64,000 nt of DNA, from NCBI GenBank assembly GCA_030220185.1, contig JASPKZ010007250.1:1897001-1961000 (forward strand), read 5' to 3'. Of this stretch, positions 22,301 through 31,482 are shown one piece after another. Source of the DNA: Diploptera punctata. Taxonomy: Eukaryota > Arthropoda > Insecta > Blattodea > Blaberidae. Made by a program: the position numbers and the translations under genes. Every line of letters begins with the position of its first letter. The first letter of the stretch is position 1. The notes under the pieces are model-generated. The model ran no database searches, was not told the DNA's origin, and was given only the letters and a program-made list of their open reading frames with translations.

Positions 22301-22398
22301 CCACCGGTGTGGAAAGCAACGGGAAGCTACCGCACCTACAATTCCCTAGTAAAGCTGCAAGCATAGCATGAAAATGCTATGATTGCAGTGAAGGACCT
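22157..22398 (+). mobile_element. SINE-A lacking its tRNA head
   Basis: Starts at CAGTTTTCCTGGGTGAGGTT right after the MITE, runs through (ATC)n and CCGGTGTGGAAAGCAACGGG, and stops at GAAGGACCTGCC, where a second SINE-A begins. Confidence 0.85.
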
Positions 22399-22722
22399 GC
22401 CTTGTCACGCAGCGAGCCCGGGTTCGATCCCCGGTCGGGGCAGGTTTCTGGGTGAGGTTTTTATCGGGGTTTTTCCTCACCTGTAAGACAAATGTCAGGA
22501 AAACTTTAAGGCCCAAACGGTCCCCGAAATCATATGGCCATCATCCTTATCATTATCATCCTTACCATTATCATTATCATCATCATCCTTCACCGGTGTG
22601 GAAAGCAACGGGAAGCTACCACACCTATACAATTCCCTAGTAAAGCTGTAAGCATAGCATGAAAATGCTATGATTGCAGTGAAGGACCTGCCTTCGGGCA
22701 GAATTACTATGATGGATGGATA
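22395..22722 (+). mobile_element. SINE-A lacking the first head bases
   Basis: Begins CTGCCTTGTCACGCAGCG, has box B GGGTTCGATCCCCGG, and ends GAATTACTATGATGGATGG next to (TA)n. It is joined to the preceding copy at the shared word CTGCCTT. Confidence 0.85.
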
Positions 22723-23370
22723 TATATATATATATATATATATATATTGACTTACTTTTCACTCTTTTTTATAGCCGATATGCCTTAACGATTACAGTGC
22801 TTTCTGTCTTCAACCTATATAATATTAAATATTGAATATATAGCTATTTGATTTATCTGATGACCGAGAGATAAAAAAATAGAAAAGAATGTTTCTGCAA
22901 TTGAAAGTTTCAGCAGTTGGACATGGAGTATGGAGTTTGGAAGTAGTGGATTTTCTTTTTCGTATTGGTTCTATTTATTGGTGGAAAGAGCGGGCTTTGA
23001 CGCATAAGGGATGGGGTAAAACGCCAGTCGAGTCCCACTAAGTCCGTGCCCACCTGATTTATACCCATCCTAATGGAAAGAAGAGACTAACCTCGCTCAC
23101 GTATAAGTGGTCGTATTTCAACGTCCTGCTCTCTCCGACTCCAATATTTGAATTTAACAACACACACTGTACTATATTGGACCTTATTTCCTTTAGCCTA
23201 ACCTTAATATTTTATATATTTTCCTTGACCAGCCTCACGGTTCCTTGATCAGAACTTCTGACACAATTCACGACATTCCGAGTTCAATTCCCGCTCAGAC
23301 ATAGAACGTTTTCTTTAAAGCGAAATGATTCTTGGTCAGCCCATGATCTGGAATTCAAGTTAAATTTAAA
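22723..23370. other. (TA)n then unclassified interval
   Basis: TA array at 22723-22747, then sequence without a gene or classified repeat. Confidence 0.4.
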
Positions 23371-24640
23371 TTTAAGGTTTCTTCTCTGTCTGATGATGTA
23401 GTACTATTGGGCGATAGCGAGGAGATACTAAAGGACAACACGCACACACTATTGAGTAATACTAAGACATTAGGACTGGAAGTAAATATCAATAAAACTA
23501 AATATATGGTCACACGTAGAAATACATTATATAATGGAAATGGACAGCTAATGACAAATGAGGGAAATTTTGAGGAAGTGGCTGAATTCAAATACCTAGG
23601 AACAATAATCACAAATAGGAATGAGATGCACAAAGAAATTAAATATAGGCTCAATTCTGGAAATGCAGGCTATTATGCATTGCAGAGACACTTGACGTCC
23701 CAACTCCTTTCAAAAAACGCTAAACTGAAAATATAGGCTATAAAACTATCATCATCATCATCATCTTCATTCATGGATTAGGTCTGTTGACCCGTTCCGA
23801 CTTCAGTCCATCTCTTTCTAGGTCTGCCCACATTTCCGGCTTTCCTTCTGCTGAAGTTTATGAGTAAGTTATTTTTTACTAGTAGAGGTTACCAGCCTCT
23901 AGCCAAACCCCTCTTCCTGGAGGGCAGGGAACTGGAATTTCGGAGTGTTCGTCTCCTAGAGAAGTTGCCTTCACTACGGCTTTGGGGACTTCTCTTCTCC
24001 CCACGTAACCCTGTGGACGGGGCCCTACCCAGGTACTACCCACTGGGCGAGTGGGACCTGGAGCTCACAAAAGGGCAGGGGCGCCTACTCCCTGGAGTGG
24101 ACCTCTATCAAGGGTTCCACTCTGTTACCCACATAGTAACCTTATAAACATAATAAACATAATAAAACTATTATTCTACGAATTATATTATATTGATGCG
24201 AAACATAGACTCTTACGTTAAGGGAGGAAAGGAGATTACGAGTATTTGAGAACAAAGTTCTTAGGAATTTTTTTGGAACAAAGAGAGATGAACAGACGGT
24301 TGAATGGAGAAGATTACATAACAGTGAACTACATAGTCTTTACAGGAAGCCAGATATAATGAGAACAGTTGAGTCTTGAAGACAGCGATGGGCAGGACAT
24401 GTGGTACGAATGGGGAATGAAAGGCGTGCATGGAAGCTGCTTGTAGGAAAAACGAGAGGGAAAACGCCGAGTTGGTAGACCAAGAATGAGGTAGGAGAAT
24501 AACATTAACTATGATTTGAGGGAAGTAGATTATACAGGGCATGATTGGAAAACATTTACTCAGGATAGGGAAAGTATGGAGAGCTTATGTCCGCGCGGCC
24601 ATGAACCTACCGGTTCGATAGTGCCAATGAGTAAGTAAGT
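23371..24640 (+). pseudogene. RTE-A copy split by composite Y
   Basis: The left part (to 23749) reads GDSEEILKDNTHTLLSN, LGLEVNINKTKYMVTRRNT, GNFEEVAEFKYLGTIITNRN (RT thumb after the YADD box). The right part (from 24163) continues RTE-A with LTLREERRL, GPKRDEQT, RWAGHVVRMGNERRAW and GRP, ending in a CCAATGAGTAAGTAAGTAG tail. Frames are broken by indels. Confidence 0.85.
23750..24162 (-). mobile_element. Composite Y: GC-rich body with RTE-G 3' end
   Basis: Flanked by TAAAACTAT at 23741-23749 and 24163-24171. The left edge is an (ATC)n tail, then the complement of the RTE-G 3' end (AGACCTAATCCATGAATG on the minus strand). The remaining 300 bp is GC-rich and unrelated to RTE-G coding sequence. 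The open frame at 23860-24147 on the other strand is probably incidental. Confidence 0.75.
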
Positions 24641-24759
24641 AGTACGTTTTACCAATATTTTTACCTAATGTCTGCTACATATATAAAAACGATAGATTAA
24701 TTCATTATAGTTTATTACTTTCTATGCATTTATTTTTCTTTTGTAGTAGATTCGAGCTG

Positions 24760-25044
24760 TTATTCCTTTGGCCACGCGGACATAAGCTCTCCATACATCC
24801 CTATCCTGAGCTAATGCTTTCTAATCATTCCCCTATAATGTACTTCCCTCAAATCATAGTTAATGTTATTCTCCCACTTCATTCTTGGTCTACCAACTGG
24901 GCGTTCTCCCTCTGGCTTTCCTACAAGAAGCTTCCATGCTCGTCTTTCATTCCCCATACGTGCAACATGTCCTGCCCATTGCAGTCTATGAGACTTAACT
25001 GTTCTTATTACATCTGGCTTCCTATAAAGATCATAGTATATTTA
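24760..25044 (-). pseudogene. RTE-A 3' fragment
   Basis: The complement of RTE-A from LYRKPD to MNLRV-like sequence, with CCACGCGGACATAAGCTCTC and GTTCTCCCTCTGGCTTTCC as landmarks. Confidence 0.8.
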
Positions 25045-25236
25045 TTTCATTAGTTTTAATTTTAATTGTCTTTAATTATTATTGTATTGTTAGACGTTCT
25101 TTTTATTATTGTTCAGTTTATTGTTTAGTATGTAATATTATTGTATTTTTTTTATATTTAAATGTCATATGTTTGTCCTGATGAGTGGAAGAGACGGCTA
25201 AATCCACCAGGTTAAATAAATCATCATCATCATCAT
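25045..25236 (+). repeat. T-like tail and (ATC)n
   Basis: GTCCTGATGAGTGGAAGAGA followed by CCACCAGGTTAAATAAATC and an ATC array is a diverged relative of the T-family 3' end. The same tail recurs inverted at 56200-56290. Confidence 0.55.
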
Positions 25237-25850
25237 AGTACATTCACGAATTTAGGTCATTTGTTGACCTGTTTCGGCCTCAAGAGAAACACCATCCAAA
25301 AGTCTTTTGAGTGGACATCCTGATCTTCTTCTTCCTGCAGGTTGATATCTTAACATTTGTTTGGGTATCCTGTGATCTTCCATTCGATGAACATGTTGCA
25401 TCCATCTTGACTTATAATCAGAAATTTTGTTTTCTAACGGTTCCAAGTCCACCGCTGTGGTCTCGAAGTAGCGTGCTGCCTTGTCACGCAACGGGCCCGG
25501 GTTTGATCCCCGGTCGGGGCAGTTTTTCTGGGTGAGGTTTTTACCAGGGGGTTTTCCTCACCTATAAGACAAATGTCAGGAAAACTTTAAGGCCCAAACG
25601 GTCCCCGAAATCATATGGCCATCATCACCATCATCATCCTTATCATTATCATCATCATCCTTCACCGGTGTGGGAAGCAACGGGAAGCTACCACACTTAC
25701 AATTCCCTAGTAAAGCTGCAAGCATAGCATGAAAATGCTATGATTGCAGTGAAGGACCTGCCTTCGAGCAGAATTACTATGGATGGATGGAAAGGTTCCA
25801 TGTGTAATTCTTCTAAGATGTCTTCTTTTTTTGTGATCTAGTAGTGTATT
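25237..25850 (-). pseudogene. RTE-D 3' fragment split by a SINE-A
   Basis: 25237-25445 and 25791-25850 together are collinear with 46690-46940. Protein relics on the minus strand: LEPLENKISDYKSRWMQHVH, RMEDHRIPKQMLRYQPAGRR, LKRLLDGVSLEAETGQQ. Confidence 0.88.
25446..25790 (+). mobile_element. SINE-A, full length, with 10-bp target duplication
   Basis: Head TCCACCGCTGTGGTCTCG, box B GGGTTTGATCCCCGG, 3' end GAATTACTATGGATGGATGG. AACGGTTCCA (25436-25445) and AAAGGTTCCA (25791-25800) flank it. The uninterrupted RTE-D copy near 46895 shows the empty site. Confidence 0.93.
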
Positions 25851-26531
25851 TTAAATAAATAAATAAATATAATAATAAGCGTAAATAAATTAGCTTGGTT
25901 AAAAAACCATTGTCCTTACGGGGGTATATGGGTATATACATATTTATACATTTTATAACACACTTTAATTAAACAAATGAGTTAATTCCGAGAATGCATA
26001 TTTTTATAAGCCGATCTCATGCGAATAAAACAAAGACAACATGGCTAAAGTTCAAGGACTACGTGGTGAATTTATATAAAACTAGCTGTCGTAGTAATCA
26101 ATATAGCACACGGCTACTTTGCACTGTAACATTAAATAACATGGTGTCTGACATATTTCAAACATGTAGAGAGGAAATGTCAGTACGCAGTAATCACCAC
26201 TTAATTACAATATTAATTTTACACAACACAGCACCATTAAAATATTAGCTTTAATGGCTGTGTCAAAGTACATTATCAGTGCATTATTTTATTAAGAGCC
26301 TCCGGGCTGACCTAAACACGCTGCTTGTACAATACAGTGTACACAAAGACTGAAACGATAAACATTTTCTACATAATATCTCTAATAATATTATAAAACA
26401 GCTCTTCAGAGACTACATTTCAGTGGCAGTTGTTTTGAAGCTTTTCATAAACATGGGCTTGTAATTGCAGCAGAATTTAATATCATCTTCCTTACGAGCA
26501 TTGTGCTGTATTGATGCTAAACATAGTATAT
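25851..26531. other. Interval with a SINE-B-like tail fragment
   Basis: GTAAATAAATTAGCTTGGTT at about 25880-25925 resembles the end of the variant SINE-B at 37800-37840. The rest is unclassified. Confidence 0.4.
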
Positions 26532-26533
26532 TA

Positions 26534-27361
26534 CAGGGTATCCCATTCAAACCTCCCACATTTTAATTAATAATAACTAACAAATTATATGGAATTATGA
26601 AATGAGGCCGGTATTAAACGAAACAGAAACTCAAAGAATTTTCATTGCCACACATTAAAACACCTTTATATGTGCACAATTTCTTCAATATTTTCTTCTG
26701 AAACACGTGTACGAGCACCTCCTGATTATTTTTTAACGCTTCCAGTCGCCAGAAGCTTCTCAAGCCATGCCTTTATGGTCTTCCCATCAAGTGCATTTCC
26801 TCCATATTCCCTCCGGTAATTTCTTTGCACTGTAATTATTGACTTCGTCTCTGCATACCAGAAAAAAGTTTCTGCTCGCCATTTTACGCCGTAGCGTAGT
26901 GGTTAAGGCACTGAGCTACAAGTCGGAGGGTCGAGGGTTCAAGTCCCGTTGGGGTCAGGATTTTTAAACTGACCCAAACCCTCTGGCGGCACTATGGCCC
27001 TGGGGTCGACTCAGCCTCTAACTGAATTGAGTACCAGACGCTTGTTCTGGGGGTAAAGGCGGCCGTCACGCAGGGTTGACAACCCGGCTGACATAAAGTG
27101 CCGATTGTCTAGAAAAAGTGGGAGCCTTAACCTCCTACTACCCCAAGGGTCTCCGGACCTGTTGTGGGATCACTTTACTTTACTTTACATTTTGTTTTAT
27201 GCCATTATTGTCCAACATGCGACAGATGAATTAACTGCAACAATGAAAACAAAAAGTTCGTTTAGCTTCTTTTTCTTTTAATACCAACCTCATTTCATAA
27301 TTCCGCATACTTTGAGAGTTATGATTAATTAAAATGTGAGAGGTTTGAATGGGACACGGTG
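26534..27361 (-). mobile_element. Mariner-like element remnant carrying an HTH fragment and SINE-C
   Basis: Long inverted ends (roughly 80 bp, diverged) share TCCCATTCAAACCTC and TAATTCCATAAT-like sequence, and are followed by TA on both sides (26532-26533, 27362-27363). The minus strand encodes YRREYGGNALDGKTIKAWLE, LLATGSVKK and SGGARTRVSEENIE across a stop. This is a helix-turn-helix of the kind that begins many insect mariner-like transposases. No DDE domain remains. The nested SINE-C is listed separately. Confidence 0.72.
26884..27190 (+). mobile_element. SINE-C
   Basis: The tRNA-like head has box A TAGCGTAGTGGTTAAGG and box B GGGTTCAAGTCCCG. The body has TATGGCCCTGGGGTCGACTC, GGCGGCCGTCACGCAGGG and a CTTTA-repeat tail. 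CATTTT occurs at both borders and may be a short target duplication. Confidence 0.85.
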
Positions 27362-27363
27362 TA

Positions 27364-28140
27364 TTTTAAGGGAGGATATAAAAAGTTAGTATTTGAGAAT
27401 AAAGTAAGTAGGAATATTTCTGCCCTCAGAGGTCCCCATCTAGAGGATATGTGGATGGCAACCACAAGGTGCACAAGCTGAGCAAAACACTGCTTCAACT
27501 TACTTGTGTTTTGCTCCTTACTTTTATCTTTAACCGATCTGGTATTTCTTCCACTTACTTATACCAGACTCTTTTAACTTTACTATCTAACCTCTCTTGG
27601 TTAACTCTTGTTTTTTCGACCCCTACGGCATTAGGGCATCCGAGGGCTAGGGAGTCTTTCCTTACTTCCATTTGTTCTTTCCTTTATTTTCTTTTCTTCT
27701 CCAGAAAAGCCTGACCAGAGGCTATAAGATGGCAGCCCCATCACTGGTCTTGCCTTCCTTTGGCCAGCAGCCAATTGAAGGGACTATTATTATGCTTTCA
27801 AGTCTTATACGAGAATTTCCCGGAAGGAGGACGATGATCTCTGAGCCGTCCTATGAAACGCTGGATGGAAAATTTTCTATAGGATCGTAACAGGCCTTGG
27901 CCTAATACTTGGAAGGAAGAAAAATATTTCTGGACTATAGAGAGATCAACAGATAGATAAATGCGAAAAAAAAACTACATTACAACGAGCTACATGATAT
28001 TTATGGGAAACCTGACGTAGTAAACACAGATATATAGGCCTAGTGTCGTAGAGTGTGACGAGAACGATATATGGAACGATTGGGAATGAAAGAGGGGCAT
28101 GGGAAATATATTGTAGGAATACCAGAGGGAACGTTTCCTA
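27364..28140 (+). pseudogene. RTE-A fragment split by composite X
   Basis: 27364-27421 (TTTAAGGGAGGATATAAAAA, VFENK) and 27923-28140 (GPKRDEQ, ELHDIYGKPDVV relics) join when X is removed. The 3' part is strongly mutated. Confidence 0.8.
27422..27922 (+). mobile_element. Composite X, longest copy (501 bp)
   Basis: Flanked by AATATTTCT at 27413-27421 and 27923-27931. The 5' body has CTCATCTAGAGGATATGTGG-like sequence, TATCTAACCTCTCTTGG, GGCTATAAGATGGCAGCCCC and CTTGCCTTCCTTTGGCC. The 3' 80 bp is the RTE-B 3' end (TCCTATGAAACGCTGGA ... GGCCTTGGCCTAATACTTGG). It has no tRNA-like promoter that I can see; I regard it as a SINE-like passenger of RTE-B. Confidence 0.8.
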
Positions 28141-28540
28141 GTAGATTTCGCTGATTTTTTGATAATACATTGCTCGTTTTATTAAAATGGAATATACTGA
28201 GCTTCGTTGCGAAACAGAGCAAATTGCGACAGCTATAGCTATTTTTAAATTTTCGTTTCAGTTAAATTCTTACACATAATGGACCGATTTTGCTGCTAAC
28301 GAACTTGACTTTACTTTTTAATCAATTGCTATATGTCAAATTTGTTTCCCTGAAACAAAAATTGCGGCCGCTAGAGCGTTAACGGACAAACACACATATA
28401 CAGAAAGATTTCTAAATTCAAATCGTGAAAGATTGGCATGCTACGAGTTACTGGTAAACCCAGAAAACTGGATAAACTTGGGTAGATTTCTGGACAAAAC
28501 GCGGAAAATAAGAACAACACTTATTCAGGAATAAATAAAT
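28141..28540. other. Unclassified interval
   Basis: Contains AATTGCGGCCGCTAGAGCG and CACACATA sequence resembling the leader of a dispersed repeat (compare 21300). No gene. Confidence 0.35.
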
Positions 28541-28850
28541 ATGTTAACAAATATAATAAGAACAGTTAAGTCTCGTAGACTGCAATGGGCAGGACATGTT
28601 GCACGTATGGGGAATGAAAGACTTGCATGGAAGCTTCTTGTAGGAAAACCAGAGGGAAAACGTCCAGTTGGTAGACCAAGAATGAGGTGGGAGAATAACA
28701 TTAACTATGATTTGAGGGAAGTAGATTATACAGGGAATGATTGGAAAGCATTAGCTCAGGATAGGGATGTATGGAGAGCTTATGTCCGCGCGGCCATGAA
28801 TCTACGGGTTCGATAGTGCCAGTGAGTAAGTAAGTAAGTAACAAATAGCA
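28541..28850 (+). pseudogene. RTE-A C-terminal copy, little damaged
   Basis: An open frame of 91 codons reads IIRTVKSRRLQWAGHVARMG, WKLLVGKPEGKRPVGRPRMR, YDLREVDYTGNDWKALAQDR and ends NLRVR, then GTGCCAGTGAG(TAAG)n. The intact frame and clean GTAA tail suggest a young 5'-truncated insertion. Confidence 0.88.
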
Positions 28851-29099
28851 ATGCAATTAATTCTTAATAATTCTACATAATCAAGTTAATGTATAATGTA
28901 ATTGTATTGATATCTAATTGTAATATTATTGTGTTTTCTTTCTTTTTTTTTGTTTTAAGTATATTATTATCAAACATCAACTTATTGTAACGGACTGTCA
29001 ACAGCACGTACGGCTTACTGCCCGTGCGACCCATATTTGTAAATAACATTGTATGTATCTTACTTTTAGTTTAATAATGTCCTTATGTATGTATATATT
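28851..29099. other. AT-rich interval
   Basis: No gene or classified repeat. Confidence 0.4.
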
Positions 29100-29335
29100 G
29101 GTCTTGGCCATTTGACGGTTGCCTTCTCCACCAGAACGAGTGGCTGATAGGTTGAGTTGACCCCAGGCTATGGTGCTGCTAGAAGGTTTAGACCAATTAA
29201 AAATTCTGACCCCCATCGGGTTTTTTTTGTACCTGATTAGTTTGTTAGCGAATTCGTAGCATAAGTGGTTAAAGCAATACGCTACAAGCGGACGTAAGGT
29301 CGGGTGTTCCGAATCGCCATCATTTATAAATCGCA
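29100..29335. mobile_element. SINE-C-like copy with inverted head
   Basis: The body (CCCCATCGGG ... CAGGCTATGGTGCTGC) lies on the minus strand, while a tRNA-like head (TAGCATAAGTGGTTAAAGC, CGCTACAAGCGGACG) lies on the plus strand at about 29255-29320. The two parts face opposite ways. Confidence 0.6.
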
Positions 29336-29489
29336 TGCCAATTCTTTTTTCTACGTGGAATCATTTGTCCAATATTAAAGATTTCAAATTCTTTCCTGAT
29401 TGATTCGTTTGTTGTCACGAGTAGGTTAATATCTCAATTCAAAGGTGGAATAACTAAATGATAAAACTTCTTTTTACTTTCATGTGATA
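29336..29489. other. Short unclassified stretch
   Basis: Nothing recognised. Confidence 0.35.
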
Positions 29490-30365
29490 GACCTAGTGGT
29501 TTGTTACGGTCTCAATCCAACGTTTGAAGGATCTGCCCAAAGATCTCTTGCCTGGTGGCTGGTAATTTAAGATTTGAGGTGGTATTCATGTTCTGCTCAT
29601 TCTTCTTACGTGAGATTTCCAGTTGTTTCTGTATTTTTGTACATATTCCATGACTGATTCTGTTTGTAATTCTTTGAGAATCTCAGAATTCCTTTTATGG
29701 TCTGTTGTTGAGTAACCTATAGTACGTCTCATAAAATGATAAAACTTGCTTGCGCCAATATCTGTACTAATAAAATTCATTGTTAAAACCGTTGAGGTGG
29801 AAAGTCATAAAATAAGTTAAAATATACCTTCTTAGGTACGATCCGTCCTCCTCAACTTATAAAATATGTATTCTTTATGCCTGTAGGCCTTTCAGAACAT
29901 CCGTTTCATCTTCAGCAGGTCCTTCTTCGCTACAATATCTAAACTCAATAGAAGACACCCTTACAATAGTACACAAAGAGGGAAATCCAACAAAAATCAA
30001 CATACTGGAAGACCTGGAAATTATCAAGGCAATAGACAACAAGCTTTTAATAAATGAAAGCACTCCCAGACTAAAACAACCCACTATACGATATCGTCAG
30101 GAAGAAGCTTTAGTCACGACAACACCACATTAGGACAAGCAGCATCGACCATCATATTATATATTGTAGCGAAGAAGGACCTGCTGAAGATGAACAGATG
30201 TTATGAAAAGCCTACAGGCATAAAGAATACATATTTTCTAAGTTGAGGACGACGGATCTTACCTAAGAAGGTATATTTTAACTTATTTTATTTTACCAAT
30301 ATCTGTATTTCGAAAAAAAATTCGTTGATCAGTTTTCGTTCTATCTTTTATCATTTCTTGAGTGG
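29490..30365 (-). pseudogene. RTE-L fragment split by a Penelope-like insertion
   Basis: The minus strand reads DIGASKFYHFMRRTIGYSTT, DHKRNSEILKELQTESVMEY, YRNNWKSHVRRMSRT, the RTE-type post-RT blocks. It resumes beyond 30308 after the insertion. Confidence 0.7.
29767..30295. mobile_element. Penelope-like 3' end with 131-bp inverted flanks
   Basis: CCAATATCTGTA is duplicated at 29755-29766 and 30296-30307. Inside, 29810-29940 and 30162-30292 are inverted copies (TATTGTAGCGAAGAAGGACC, CCTACAGGCATAAAGAATAC). Between them the plus strand encodes HKEGNPTKINILEDLEIIKA and IDNKLLINES, which resembles the C-terminal end of Penelope-type ORFs. Such elements often have repeated termini in either orientation. 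The classification is from motif memory. Confidence 0.6.
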
Positions 30366-30744
30366 GTTGTTAACTATATTTAATGTAAAGAAAACTGGAT
30401 ATAATCAGGAGCAAAGTAGTAATTTAGACAACAGAGTTAAGTGTTTGCTTACATCTCGTGAGGAGTGAGCATGCAGCTGTCATAAATAAGACGATCAACG
30501 TAAAAACAAAGAGCTCATCATCCACTTCACTCTGGTAGCGTGTGCTACTTGCATCATTCACCTTCATTCTAATTTTCTTCACTCCACACTTTAAATTTGT
30601 CCATACTTATCTCCGATATTAATGATCTCAAAATTCCACGTAGGTTTCTTCAAAATAACGTAGATAAAAATATGAATTTAAAGGCAACGTTTCCACAAAT
30701 CTCAGTCGTTCTCAACTATATACAATGCTGTAAAATGTTCTGGA
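30366..30744. other. Unclassified interval
   Basis: No gene or repeat recognised. Confidence 0.35.
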
Positions 30745-30747
30745 GGA

Positions 30748-31479
30748 CTATTTAACTCATGCCCCAAATGGGAGTCAATGACCAATCACGTTTCAATGAT
30801 TTCTGTTTTACAACCAATCAGAGTCGTGTTTCACGAAATATTTATCAGTGTTAGGATTATCATATATTAAACAAAGCTCCTCCTTTTTAATATTCTGAAC
30901 AGGTCTGACCGTTATTTTGCAGTGACTGAGCCTATAACAAATACGGCTACCAGATTGTATATAATAGTGCTTACATTGTCAACATTTGTAGCAATTGATT
31001 ATACCACCAAAAAAAGAAACCACTGTTTGCACTTTCTTTAATGTATTTTGTGTTTTTCCCGGTAATAAATCGAGAAAAATATAAGTGTCATGATTACATC
31101 ATACGACAATCAAAAATGAATTAAGATACAGAGATGATGTTTTTCTTTTGGCCGCCACTAGAGCGCATTCCTTACCATATTGCGTTCCGTTTGGCAATAA
31201 ATAGTATGATCTGGTTTGCAGTGATAAACAAAAGAAGCAGTAGAAGCGTACCTATCGTTTCTCCATTTGTTTTCAAACATCGCCGTTTACATTAAATATA
31301 TAAATATTTTAAAATAACTATAGTTAAATAATGATTTGTGAGTAAACAGCTTAATTTTATTCGTTAAATAGTCCTAACAAATGCCACTCTTGATTTCCAA
31401 ATTCTCTAGATAAATTCACTCCTCACTTCGTGAGTCGTGAATTTATCGATAATTTGGAAATCACTCGTGGCATTACTTA
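30748..31479 (+). mobile_element. Element M, long form, 732 bp
   Basis: The ends are the same as the short form, with GGA at 30745-30747 and TGA at 31480-31482. Relative to the 439-bp form it carries about 300 extra bp (roughly 30890-31185) beginning TTCTGAACAGGTCTGACC. That extra part is shared with 50880-51260. No ORF is recognised in it. Confidence 0.85.
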
Positions 31480-31482
31480 TGA

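Noticed and set aside
23860..24147. GC-rich ORF of 95 codons as a host gene
   Set aside because: It lies wholly within the duplicated-target insertion Y and has no recognised domain; kept only as part of Y.
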